Assembly: GCA_049459795.1 (NCBI GenBank)
Contig: JBMUDS010000025.1
Location: 1 to 14,619, forward strand
Direction: 5' to 3'
Length of the DNA: 14,619 nucleotides
DNA from: SYAN01 sp049459795
GTDB lineage: Bacteria; Actinomycetota; Actinomycetes; Nanopelagicales; Nanopelagicaceae
Both the position numbers and the translations under genes were made by a program. Positions 1 through 6,525 of the stretch are shown here, one piece after another. The number at the start of each line of letters is the position of its first letter. Position 1 is the first letter of the stretch. The notes below the pieces were generated by a model. It searched no databases. It was not told the origin of the DNA and saw nothing but the letters and a program-made list of their open reading frames with translations.

Positions 1-466
1 GTTTGTTGTTGGGAACGTCATCGCGAGTCAAGACCCTTCGAGCGATCTTTGCGGTATCGAGAACTCGGTATTTGGGCCAACTTCGTCGAGATCGAAGCGT
101 CGCGGCGCGAAGGAACGAGATATCGAATGGAGCATTGTGAGCGACGAGGAAGACCTCCTTCTCTGAACCCACGAATTCGAAGAACGCAGGCAAGACCTCA
201 TCGATCCGTGGCGCCTCGACAACCATGGCATCGGTGATCCCAGTGAGAACCGTGATGAATGGCGGAATCTCACTTCCTGGGTTGACCAATGTCTGGAACT
301 CACCGATGACTTGACCGCCGCGAACCTTCACGGCGCCGATTTCAGTGATCTCTGAATCGTCAGGAGAGCCACCGGTCGTCTCCAAGTCGACGACGATGAA
401 AGTCGCATCGCTTAATGGAATACCGAGTTCATCGATGGCAATCTGCCCGTTCGATGAGTTCGTCAT
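1..466 (-). CDS. DEDDh 3'-5' exonuclease, DnaQ/PolC-epsilon type (partial, 5' part)
   Basis: This is the first 155 codons of a minus-strand gene that leaves the window at base 1. A DnaQ-like proofreading or repair nuclease that removes nucleotides from DNA 3' ends using two metal ions. Exo I is visible as FIVVDLETTGG with D27 and E29, followed by EITEIGAVKV and the LTGIT stretch. Exo II is LVAHNAPFDISFL with D115. The Exo III HxxxxD lies beyond the edge. The last residues (VPNNK) match the segment that precedes Exo III in this family. In many actinobacteria such proteins carry a C-terminal UvrC/GIY-YIG-like part, which cannot be tested here. The ATG at 466 is chosen because an in-frame TAG sits four codons upstream. 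There is no Shine-Dalgarno, but a TANNNT box ends six bases before it, so the message may be leaderless. The gene is divergent from the hydrolase at 525. Confidence 0.9.
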   Translation of the reverse strand, partial: MTNSSNGQIAIDELGIPLSDATFIVVDLETTGGSPDDSEITEIGAVKVRGGQVIGEFQTLVNPGSEIPPFITVLTGITDAMVVEAPRIDEVLPAFFEFVGSEKEVFLVAHNAPFDISFLRAATLRSRRSWPKYRVLDTAKIARRVLTRDDVPNNK

Positions 467-501
467 GGTGCGAAACTACCGGGCAGCACGGACACGTGAG
501 G
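467..501 (-). promoter_or_regulatory. Putative leaderless promoter of the DEDDh exonuclease
   Basis: Reading the minus strand, a TAGTTT -10 box (complement of 473-478) is followed by exactly six bases and then the ATG at 466. Transcription would therefore start at or next to the start codon. With a 17-base spacer the -35 hexamer would be CCTCAC at 496-501, which is a poor match to TTGACA. That position interleaves with the -35 region of the divergent hydrolase promoter. Confidence 0.45.
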
Positions 502-517
502 CGGCTAGCGATAGATT
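489..517 (+). promoter_or_regulatory. Putative leaderless promoter of the alpha/beta-hydrolase operon
   Basis: CGGACA (489-494, four of six TTGACA positions), a 17-base spacer and TAGATT (512-517) are followed by seven bases and GTG at 525. This spacing predicts transcription starting at the GTG, and it is the main reason for choosing that start. It lies back to back with the exonuclease promoter. Confidence 0.5.
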
Positions 518-524
518 TCGGCTC

Positions 525-1304
525 GTGGCCACTGATGGAGCTCCGGATGGTTGGCTCGATGACTATTCTCGAGAGGGTCAGGGCACAAACGGAAAGACCG
601 GGATTGTCTTTGTACATGGTTTCACTGGTTCGCCCGCCTCGATGCGTCCGTGGGCTCATTACTTCGAAGCTCGTGGCTTCGCGATTCGCGTGCCCCGCAT
701 CCCAGGACACGGGACGCGCTGGCAGGACCTTAATGAGGTGAGATGGCAAGAGTGGCCCAAGAAGGTCGAGGAAGAGGTCGACTCATTGATGCCCACATGC
801 AATCGCATCTTCATCTTCGGACTTTCGATGGGAGGGGCGAACACCCTTCATGTTGCGGCATCTTTGGCAACTCGAACGGGTGGGGAGAAATTGGCCGGCA
901 TCGTCCTGGTCAATCCGATGATCCATATCCCTGGGATCCGGATTAAATTCGGACCGATTATCGCTCGGTTCGTCAAAGGATTGCCGTCTGTCGGGGATGA
1001 CATCAAGAAACCGGGAGTGGATGAGTACGGATACGACGTCCTTCCAACACGCGGCGTTCTTCAACTGCAGAAGTTCCTCAAGATCACTCGTTCGAGATTG
1101 CCTGACGTGAAGATTCCGTTACTTCTATTTCACAGCGTCGATGATCATGTTCTTCCAGTCTCCAACACCGAGATCATCATGGCCGAGGTAGGGAGTGAGG
1201 CGAAGTCACGGATCGAATTGACTAACAGTTACCACGTTGCGACGCTGGATTACGACGCAGCGATTATCTTTGAGAGATCACTGGATTTCGTCGAGAGGAA
1301 TTGA
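525..1304 (+). CDS. Alpha/beta-hydrolase, carboxylesterase / monoacylglycerol-lipase-like
   Basis: A 259-residue serine hydrolase that cleaves carboxylic or glyceryl esters, probably in the cytoplasm since no signal peptide is seen. From the GTG at 525, the oxyanion segment HGFTGSP is at 31-37, the nucleophile elbow GLSMGG places Ser101, the acid lies in HSVDDHVLP (D206/D207), and the base is H237 in SYHVATLDYD. The PGHGTRWQDLN and RWQEW segments are typical of the Est30/monoacylglycerol-lipase branch. The open frame continues upstream to 345, but that part is antisense to the exonuclease and Arg-rich. ATG 465 and GTG 468 are alternative starts; GTG 525 fits the family length and the promoter spacing. 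First gene of a four-gene run. The ester substrate cannot be told from sequence. Confidence 0.88.
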   Translation: MATDGAPDGWLDDYSREGQGTNGKTGIVFVHGFTGSPASMRPWAHYFEARGFAIRVPRIPGHGTRWQDLNEVRWQEWPKKVEEEVDSLMPTCNRIFIFGLSMGGANTLHVAASLATRTGGEKLAGIVLVNPMIHIPGIRIKFGPIIARFVKGLPSVGDDIKKPGVDEYGYDVLPTRGVLQLQKFLKITRSRLPDVKIPLLLFHSVDDHVLPVSNTEIIMAEVGSEAKSRIELTNSYHVATLDYDAAIIFERSLDFVERN

Positions 1305-1306
1305 CA

Positions 1307-1756
1307 TTGTTCAAGTACCGAAAGCAGATCACTCTTGCGATAGTGCTTATTTTGATCCTCTCCTTGGCGGCTTCGCTCTTCTCGGGAGTGATCGAATCGA
1401 GTAATCAAGAGGTTTCAACTACGGCTTGCGAAGAAGGGGAGACGCGAGCGATTCAAACTCTGATCCAGAACCAGGCATTCGCCTTCAGGGCGCAGGATGT
1501 CACCGGCGCCTACGCCTATTTCTCGGATAATTTTCAAGGGGACGTCGACAAGGAGCGATTCTCTCTGATCGTAGGAACGAACTACCCGATGTTGCTCCAA
1601 GGTGGTGGTTTGGCTTTTGGCGAATGTCGCGTCATATCTATTGGTTTTGCCCAGGCGGTGACGCTGACGGGATCCGATAGGTCCCATCGTCTTCTCTACT
1701 TCGTCACGGAGGCAGATGGGCCACTCAAAGTAGAGGGCATCACGGTCGAGGAGTGA
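1307..1756 (+). CDS. Membrane-anchored DUF4864-like protein
   Basis: A small protein of 149 residues. Residues about 8-28 form one hydrophobic segment after a KYRK start, so it is membrane-anchored or exported. The remainder (IQTLIQNQAFAFRAQD, then AYAYFSDNFQ, RFSLIVGTNYPML and a C-terminal LKVEGITV strand) has the length and pattern of DUF4864/NTF2-like domains. This assignment is by eye and moderate in strength. The start is a TTG: the TTG at 1307 lies eight bases after GAGAGG (1293-1298), whereas the TTG at 1301 overlaps the hydrolase stop as TTGA but is only two bases from that site. The coupling to the hydrolase suggests cotranslation. Function unknown. Confidence 0.7.
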   Translation: MFKYRKQITLAIVLILILSLAASLFSGVIESSNQEVSTTACEEGETRAIQTLIQNQAFAFRAQDVTGAYAYFSDNFQGDVDKERFSLIVGTNYPMLLQGGGLAFGECRVISIGFAQAVTLTGSDRSHRLLYFVTEADGPLKVEGITVEE

Positions 1757-2988
1757 TGGAAACCTCTTTACTCGCCAGTGCGACAAGGACTCGCAATGCG
1801 CTCTGGACGCTCTTCTTCCTCATGGGCATCGTCTCGATGGCATGGGTTCCTCGAATACCAGAGATCAAACGCGCTCTGGAGCTAAGTGATGGTGCCTTTG
1901 GGGTCGTGCTCATCTCGAGCAGTGTCGGTGCCGCCTTAGGAGCCCAGTTCGCTGGTCGCTTGATCCATCGATTCGGATCGAGACGGGTCACAGAAGTCGC
2001 GCAATTCGTCATGCCATCAGGACTCCTCATCATGTCACAGGCAGACGATGTCTGGACCTTGGTCCTTGGTCTCTTCACTCTTGGTGCGGGCTATTCATCG
2101 ATTGATGTATCGGTCAACTCTCAAGCAGTTGTGGTCGAGAAATTGTTGTCGAAAAGATATATGTCCTCATTCCATGGCGCATGGAGCGCTGGAGCATTCG
2201 CAACCACAGCTTTTGGTGGCGCGATCGCGAACATCCTGACTCCACGTGAGAATCTCTTCTTCGTCGCGGTCGTTGCGATCGCACTCTATCTACCGGCATC
2301 TCTTTTTCTGTTGGGCTCTGATCGTGATGAACATCAAGGTGTCGATGAAGGGCAGGGAAGTACCGTGCCATGGAGAGGCAAGATGGCGATACCGCTGTGG
2401 ATCATGGGTATCGGATCAGTGGGAGCGCTGATCGCAGAGGGATCTGCCAGCGATTGGGGCGGGATTTTGCTGGAAGATCATCTCGGTATCAACAAAGGAT
2501 TGAGCGCTTCCGCCTTCGCTGCTTTCGCGTTCGCAATGATCATCAGTCGATTCATTGGTGATCGGTTGTATGCCAGATTCGGCATGTATGAAGCTGTCGC
2601 TTTCTTAGCCATCACGTCGGCGATCTTCTGGCTAGTTTGCATCATGGCAGCATGGCAAGTGTCTGACACCTCTCGAGATATCGCTCTCGTGATCGTCATC
2701 GCTGGCTTCTTCGTCGCAGGTTTTGGCATTGGTCCTGTCTTCCCCGCATTCATGCTTGCTGCCGGTACGGTGAAAGGAGTCCCTGCGTCGGTTGGGATCG
2801 CTCGAGTGGCGCTCTTGGCGATCGCTGGGTACTTCGTGGGACCGACCATCACGGGACTCATCTCCGAAATCACTTCGCTTCCGATCGCGATGATCTATCC
2901 CGTCGCGATGCTCGCTTTGGGAGGATTGATGGCCTTGCGTGCACGGGACCTACAACGAACGTCAACCGGAAGAGATGCTCATGATTGA
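1756..2988 (+). CDS. MFS transporter, YbjJ-like
   Basis: A 410-residue major facilitator superfamily permease of the inner membrane with about 12 hydrophobic segments. The loop-2 signature is seen as GRLIHRFGSRR near residue 70. A related half-signature, SRFIGDRLYARFG, appears at the equivalent place in the second half, as expected from the internal duplication. The EGSASDWGGILL stretch resembles the YbjJ branch. The substrate is unknown. The ATG at 1756 overlaps the previous stop by one base (TGATG), and GTG 1753 just upstream is an alternative. A GAGGAG lies at 1748-1753, close to the start, so reinitiation is plausible. The 3' end overlaps the uppP start by eight bases. Confidence 0.88.
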   Translation: METSLLASATRTRNALWTLFFLMGIVSMAWVPRIPEIKRALELSDGAFGVVLISSSVGAALGAQFAGRLIHRFGSRRVTEVAQFVMPSGLLIMSQADDVWTLVLGLFTLGAGYSSIDVSVNSQAVVVEKLLSKRYMSSFHGAWSAGAFATTAFGGAIANILTPRENLFFVAVVAIALYLPASLFLLGSDRDEHQGVDEGQGSTVPWRGKMAIPLWIMGIGSVGALIAEGSASDWGGILLEDHLGINKGLSASAFAAFAFAMIISRFIGDRLYARFGMYEAVAFLAITSAIFWLVCIMAAWQVSDTSRDIALVIVIAGFFVAGFGIGPVFPAFMLAAGTVKGVPASVGIARVALLAIAGYFVGPTITGLISEITSLPIAMIYPVAMLALGGLMALRARDLQRTSTGRDAHD

Positions 2989-3811
2989 AGCGATCCTTCT
3001 CGGAATGCTGCAGGGACTCACTGAATTCCTTCCGATTTCATCGAGTGCTCACCTTCGAATCGCTGGTGAAATCCTTCCGCGCGCGGAGGATCCTGGTGCC
3101 ACCTTCACGGCGATCACTCAGATTGGAACAGAGCTGGCCGTACTTTTCTATTTCAGGAATGACTTGAAACGGATTGCTAGCGCTTTTCTGCGCGCTCTAG
3201 GAACTCTAGGAAGAGGAGAGACCACGGTAGATGAGCGAAGGGATGCGAGGCTCGGATGGTTGATCATTATCGGCTCACTTCCGATCCTGGTTCTCGGATA
3301 CTTGGGCCAAGAGACGATTCGAACTACCTTCAGGTCGCTCTGGCTTGTCGCGATCATGTTGATCGTCTTCGGTCTCATTCTTGGGTTCTTGGATTGGAAA
3401 CGTCCGTCAACGCGGAAGTTGGATGAGCTCTCGTGGGCTCATGGCCTGCTCTATGGCTTCGCACAAGCGATGGCACTCGTTCCTGGTGTATCTCGTTCAG
3501 GTGCGACTATCGCGATGGGGCGACTTCTCGGGTACGAGAGGAAAGAGGCGCTCCGTTATTCATTCCTCCTTGCCATACCAGCTGTCTTTGCCAGCGGACT
3601 CAATGAATTGGGCGAAGCGATAACGAACCCCGGTGGCGCCTTCTCTTTGGCTGAGACTTTCGTGGCGACCTTCATCGCGATGATTGTTGGTTACGCAGTG
3701 ATCGCTTGGTTGATGAAGTACATCTCGACTAAGTCGTTTGCCCCATTCGTGATCTATCGAGTCCTCTTAGGTTCAGCGCTTCTCGCCCTACTTGCGGCTG
3801 GAATCCTTTGA
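2981..3811 (+). CDS. uppP: Undecaprenyl-diphosphatase UppP/BacA
   Basis: An integral membrane phosphatase of 276 residues that converts undecaprenyl diphosphate to undecaprenyl phosphate, recycling the lipid carrier for peptidoglycan and other wall polymers. Both family signatures are clear. LQGLTEFLPISSSAHL near residues 10-25 contains the (E/Q)xxxE pair (Q11, E15), the serine cluster and H24. PGVSRSGAT at 168-176 contains the catalytic Arg172. Length matches the family. The ATG at 2981 is chosen because GGAAGAG lies about six bases upstream; ATG 2975 (two codons longer) is possible. Last gene of the 525-3811 run. Its final 24 bases overlap the convergent nitroreductase. Confidence 0.95.
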   Translation: MIEAILLGMLQGLTEFLPISSSAHLRIAGEILPRAEDPGATFTAITQIGTELAVLFYFRNDLKRIASAFLRALGTLGRGETTVDERRDARLGWLIIIGSLPILVLGYLGQETIRTTFRSLWLVAIMLIVFGLILGFLDWKRPSTRKLDELSWAHGLLYGFAQAMALVPGVSRSGATIAMGRLLGYERKEALRYSFLLAIPAVFASGLNELGEAITNPGGAFSLAETFVATFIAMIVGYAVIAWLMKYISTKSFAPFVIYRVLLGSALLALLAAGIL

Positions 3812-4561
3812 GCGAGGCGGGACCACGACTTCATTGACTGAAAGGCGATGGGCCTTGAAGTCATTGACTTTTGCTGTGGAGGGATAACCGACTGCGATTC
3901 CGCAGAGCAATCGATACTCCTTTGAGATCTCGTACTCTTTTCGAACCACGTCGTCCCAGATGATCACTGCGCCTTGTAGGCAGGTACCAAGGCCGCGTGC
4001 ATGGGCCGAGATCACGAGATTCTGCATCATCAGACCAGCATCGCTACCGGCGAATACTCCAAGACTCTTGTGGACGAATACGAATAGGGAAGTGGGAGCC
4101 CCGAAGAATTCATAATTCCGACCCCACTGTCTGTCGCGCGCGACGCGATCACCTCGCGTCACGCCAATCCATTCGTAGAGTTCCTTACCAACTCGTTCTG
4201 CACGGGGTCTCAATTCGGAGACATAAGGGCGGATGAGGAGTCGATTGCTGGTGGGGAGTCCATATCTCTTCAGCAGGATCCCCAACTTCACAAAGAGATT
4301 TCCATTCCGGAACCTTGATAGAACGGCCCAACGATCGAGGAATTCTCTGCTTATCCGTTCCTTCTGCTCACCCGTAGCGATCGCAATCTTGAACGGTCGA
4401 GTATTCGACCAACTTGGTGCAGTCAGTGCATCATTGATGATCTCGTTGAGGAGATCGCTGGAGACGGGATCTGGGAGGAAGGCACGTGTGGTTCGCCGAT
4501 CGTGAAGGAGTTTAGAAACCTCGGTGGCATCAAGATTCTGATTCATTCTTCGAGATCCCAT
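3788..4561 (-). CDS. Nitroreductase family protein
   Basis: A 257-residue FMN-dependent oxidoreductase of the nitroreductase fold, which typically reduces nitroaromatics, quinones or related substrates with NAD(P)H. The N-terminal RRTTRAFLPDPVSSDLLNEI holds the FMN-phosphate-binding RRTxR. It is followed by ALTAPSWSNTRPF. The late segments are GLMMQNLVISAHARGLGTCLQG and LLCGIAVGYP. An extra 40-odd residues in the middle make it longer than compact members. The start is well supported: AGGAG (4569-4573) lies seven bases before ATG 4561. The only space upstream is 25 bases to the end of tRNA-Val, so it probably shares the tRNA transcript or starts inside it. The physiological substrate is unknown. 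Confidence 0.88.
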   Translation of the reverse strand: MGSRRMNQNLDATEVSKLLHDRRTTRAFLPDPVSSDLLNEIINDALTAPSWSNTRPFKIAIATGEQKERISREFLDRWAVLSRFRNGNLFVKLGILLKRYGLPTSNRLLIRPYVSELRPRAERVGKELYEWIGVTRGDRVARDRQWGRNYEFFGAPTSLFVFVHKSLGVFAGSDAGLMMQNLVISAHARGLGTCLQGAVIIWDDVVRKEYEISKEYRLLCGIAVGYPSTAKVNDFKAHRLSVNEVVVPPRSKDSSRK

Positions 4562-4586
4562 TCTCGATCTCCTTTGTCATCTTCGG

Positions 4587-4658
4587 TGGACGATACTGGG
4601 ATCGAACCAGTGACCCCTTCCATGTCAAGGAAGTGCGCTACCGCTGCGCTAATCGTCC
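4587..4658 (-). tRNA. tRNA-Val (anticodon GAC)
   Basis: On the minus strand a 72-base cloverleaf folds fully: acceptor GGACGAT/ATCGTCC, D-stem GCGC/GCGC, anticodon stem CTTCC/GGAAG around TTGACAT (anticodon GAC), T-stem ACTGG/CCAGT around TTCGATC, discriminator A. The 3' CCA is not encoded (ACCG follows the stem). It lies between the cupin and the nitroreductase. Confidence 0.96.
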
Positions 4659-4670
4659 GCGGTGGGGAGG

Positions 4671-4676
4671 ATGCTA
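4671..4676 (-). promoter_or_regulatory. Possible -10 box for tRNA-Val
   Basis: TAGCAT on the minus strand sits 12 bases before the tRNA-Val 5' end, in the 43-base gap after the cupin stop. No good -35 is present at 17 bases. Weak evidence that tRNA-Val has its own promoter rather than relying on read-through from the cupin. Confidence 0.3.
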
Positions 4677-4701
4677 CCCGAGGCATCCATCAACGAGAAT
4701 C

Positions 4702-5046
4702 TCACCGGCCAAAGTCATCCTCCACGCGCTCGATATCGTCCTCGCCGAAATAGGTCCCGGTCTGAACTTCGATGAAGATGAGCGGATCTGACGAGTCGTT
4801 CTCGATGCGATGCAATTGACCAACCTCGATATCGACCGAGTCACCCGCAGAAACTCGATGGAGCATCCCGTCAAGAGTGAAGAGACCTTCACCTTTCACG
4901 ATCAGCCAATGCTCCGCCCTTAATTTGTGACGTTGATAGGAGAGTCGTTTTCCGGGGAGTACTTCGATCCGCTTGACTTTGTGTACTTCAGATTCGTCGA
5001 GGATGAAATAGCGACCCCAAGGTCTGACTGAATCATCGAAGTTCAT
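4702..5046 (-). CDS. Stand-alone cupin, phosphomannose isomerase type II C-terminal domain
   Basis: A 114-residue single-domain cupin matching the C-terminal domain of bifunctional mannose-6-phosphate isomerase/GDP-mannose pyrophosphorylase. Diagnostic parts are PWGRYFILDE at 9-18, VKRIEVLPGKRLSYQRHKLRAEHW with its metal-binding histidines, the GEGLFTLDG turn, and VEVGQLHRI-like VDIEVGQLHRIEN. The nucleotidyltransferase half is absent, as in known single-domain members. The likely role is interconversion of fructose-6-phosphate and mannose-6-phosphate, feeding GDP-mannose for PIM and glycan synthesis; this is inferred from the family, not shown. GAGGTGG (5054-5060) lies seven bases before ATG 5046. 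Unusual placement between tRNA-Cys and tRNA-Val. Other sugar-binding cupin roles remain possible. Confidence 0.85.
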   Translation of the reverse strand: MNFDDSVRPWGRYFILDESEVHKVKRIEVLPGKRLSYQRHKLRAEHWLIVKGEGLFTLDGMLHRVSAGDSVDIEVGQLHRIENDSSDPLIFIEVQTGTYFGEDDIERVEDDFGR

Positions 5047-5112
5047 TCTTCAGCCACCTCGTATCTTTCGTTACCCGTCCCGCATCCATCTTTCCCATGA
5101 TTGCTTCTCACT

Positions 5113-5139
5113 TCTCTCGATTGACGTCTAATCGAGAGA
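5113..5139 (-). terminator. Perfect 10-bp hairpin after tRNA-Cys, possible terminator
   Basis: TCTCTCGATT and AATCGAGAGA pair perfectly around a seven-base loop, starting 11 bases after the tRNA-Cys 3' end on the minus strand. It has no U-tract on either strand, so it is not a canonical intrinsic terminator. U-less hairpin terminators have been proposed in actinobacteria, and it could also be a processing or stabilising element separating the tRNAs from the cupin. Confidence 0.5.
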
Positions 5140-5150
5140 GCGTCCACATC

Positions 5151-5224
5151 TGGAGGTGGAGACGGGATTTGAACCCGTGTAGCGGGATTTGCAGTCCCGA
5201 GCCTCGCCTCTCGGCCACTCCACC
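5151..5224 (-). tRNA. tRNA-Cys (anticodon GCA), CCA encoded
   Basis: On the minus strand: acceptor GGTGGAG/CTCCACC, D-stem GCC/GGC, anticodon stem CGGGA/TCCCG around CTGCAAA (anticodon GCA), T-stem ACGGG/CCCGT. The discriminator is T (U73), the identity base of tRNA-Cys, and CCA is encoded (5151-5153), unlike in its Val and Gly neighbours. Confidence 0.96.
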
Positions 5225-5265
5225 AAATCGGAAGACATCATGTGTCACCATCGATCACACTCTTG

Positions 5266-5338
5266 AGCGGACGACGGGGATCGAACCCGCGACCTGAACC
5301 TTGGCAAGGTTCCGCGCTACCAGCTGCGCTACGTCCGC
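5266..5338 (-). tRNA. tRNA-Gly (anticodon GCC)
   Basis: A 73-base cloverleaf on the minus strand: acceptor GCGGACG/CGTCCGC, D-stem GCGC/GCGC, anticodon stem GAACC/GGTTC around TTGCCAA (anticodon GCC), T-stem GCGGG/CCCGT, discriminator U. CCA is not encoded. It is the first gene of the minus-strand tRNA group, 41 bases before tRNA-Cys. Confidence 0.96.
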
Positions 5339-5387
5339 GAAGACTCCGACGAGCCGAAGTTCCCAACGACCTGCCAGAGTGGAGCGA

Positions 5388-5416
5388 AGGTTATCGCATG
5401 GGTTCTGATCACTCAA
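5388..5416 (-). promoter_or_regulatory. Putative promoter of the tRNA-Gly/tRNA-Cys unit
   Basis: Minus-strand TTGAGT (complement of 5411-5416), a 17-base spacer and TAACCT (complement of 5388-5393). Transcription would begin about 40 bases before tRNA-Gly. It is divergent from the pabB promoter; the two -35 boxes are 11 bases apart. Confidence 0.5.
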
Positions 5417-5427
5417 AAGCCCCTTTC

Positions 5428-5457
5428 CTGACAGGTTGAACCGACGACAAGTACCTT
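5428..5457 (+). promoter_or_regulatory. Putative leaderless promoter of pabB
   Basis: CTGACA (5428-5433, five of six TTGACA positions), an 18-base spacer, TACCTT (5452-5457), six bases, then GTG at 5464. The spacing places transcription initiation on the start codon. Confidence 0.55.
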
Positions 5458-5463
5458 TGAGAG

Positions 5464-6525
5464 GTGGAGCCACGCTTTTGGATGGATGGTCAACTCGGAA
5501 TGAGACCGGACGAGGTCGCCGATTCATTAGAGATACTCGATGGAACTCTCGATCACCACAGCCTCTATGCCGTCTTTGGTTCCTTCGAAGGTGATTGGCA
5601 AGTTCTCCGGTTCGACAACATCGTCAACCAGTCGTCGCTTCTCGAGGATCCAAGTCTCGAAATCTCTATTGAAGATCCTTGGGAAAGTACGCTGAAGGAA
5701 GAGGAATACCGCACATATGTGGAAACGATTCGCAATGAGATCGCGAAGGGATGGGTTTACCAAGTAAACGCCTGCAGACTTCTTCTTGCTGATTCTGATG
5801 AAGAGTTGCGATTGATCTTCAATGAGATTCAACGCCGACATGCGGCTCCGGCGGCTAGTTATCTTCGAACCGATCGATGGGAGATCGCATCGGCGTCACC
5901 CGAAACCTTCTTCAAGGTAGAGCGAAGGAGTGAGGGAAGATTCATCACGACAAGCCCGATCAAAGGCACGTCGCGCGATGGGCGATTTAAGGAGAAGGAC
6001 TCGGCTGAGAACGTCATGATCGTCGATCTGATGCGAAATGACATCTCACCGCTTTGCGCACTCGGTACAGTGAAAGTCCCGCGACTCCTTGGAGTGGAAG
6101 AACACCCAGGACTCTTCCATCTTGTCTCAGACGTTGAGGGACGACTGCGAGAAAACATCACATGGAAGGAGATTCTGGAACGACTTTCGCCTGCTGGATC
6201 CATTTCAGGCGCACCGAAAAGTTCCGCTCTTGAAGTCATCTCTCGTTTTGAATCGTATCGAGGTGCATACTGTGGAACTTTGGGTTGGATAAGGGGAGAT
6301 GAAGCACACTTCTCGGTCCTCATTCGCACCTTCTTCAGAGATCGTCTTCGAAACCCTGGACAGATTGCATTCGGCACGGGAGCGGGAATCACATGGGGCA
6401 GTGATGCTCAGGATGAATGGAACGAGACTCTGCTTAAAGCAGAGAGGTTGATTGCTCTTACTAGAGTTAAAGGTGAATCAGGATCGATTGAGATGCAGAT
6501 ACATGAAGAGGGAACCCACTCGTGA
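5464..6525 (+). CDS. pabB: Aminodeoxychorismate synthase component I
   Basis: A 353-residue chorismate-binding enzyme that, with ammonia from a PabA/TrpG glutaminase, makes 4-amino-4-deoxychorismate for folate. KGWVYQVNACRLL, SASPETFF, PIKGTSRDG, EKDSAENVMIVDLMRND, HPGLFHLVSDVEG, SISGAPKSSALEVI, YCGTLGW and FGTGAGITWGSD occur in the family order. The lysine in PIKGT distinguishes PabB from anthranilate synthase TrpE (PIAGT), and it forms the covalent intermediate in PabB. The N-terminal domain is short, as in actinobacterial PabB of about 350 residues. The GTG at 5464 agrees with the promoter spacing; ATG 5482 and ATG 5500 are alternatives. The next gene, pabC, overlaps by four bases, which strongly supports the folate assignment. 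No pabA is in the window. Confidence 0.92.
   Translation: MEPRFWMDGQLGMRPDEVADSLEILDGTLDHHSLYAVFGSFEGDWQVLRFDNIVNQSSLLEDPSLEISIEDPWESTLKEEEYRTYVETIRNEIAKGWVYQVNACRLLLADSDEELRLIFNEIQRRHAAPAASYLRTDRWEIASASPETFFKVERRSEGRFITTSPIKGTSRDGRFKEKDSAENVMIVDLMRNDISPLCALGTVKVPRLLGVEEHPGLFHLVSDVEGRLRENITWKEILERLSPAGSISGAPKSSALEVISRFESYRGAYCGTLGWIRGDEAHFSVLIRTFFRDRLRNPGQIAFGTGAGITWGSDAQDEWNETLLKAERLIALTRVKGESGSIEMQIHEEGTHS

Noticed and set aside
345..524. N-terminal extension of the alpha/beta-hydrolase back to 345
   Set aside because: Most of it is antisense to the exonuclease coding region, is unlike the family N-terminus, and the -10 spacing supports GTG 525.
5097..5439. Plus-strand frames reading RRDLNPCSGICSPEP and RRGSNPRP across the tRNAs
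   Set aside because: These are translations of antisense tRNA T-arms, a well-known source of false hypothetical proteins. The frame through tRNA-Val (GIEPVTPSMS, 4502-4753) is the same artefact.
5255..5527. 90-codon minus-strand frame upstream of tRNA-Gly
   Set aside because: It runs through tRNA-Gly and over the pabB start, with no recognisable domain or ribosome-binding site.
5859..6392. 177-codon minus-strand frame within pabB
   Set aside because: Shadow of pabB: Ser/Arg-rich composition and no motif, while pabB shows every family signature over the same bases.
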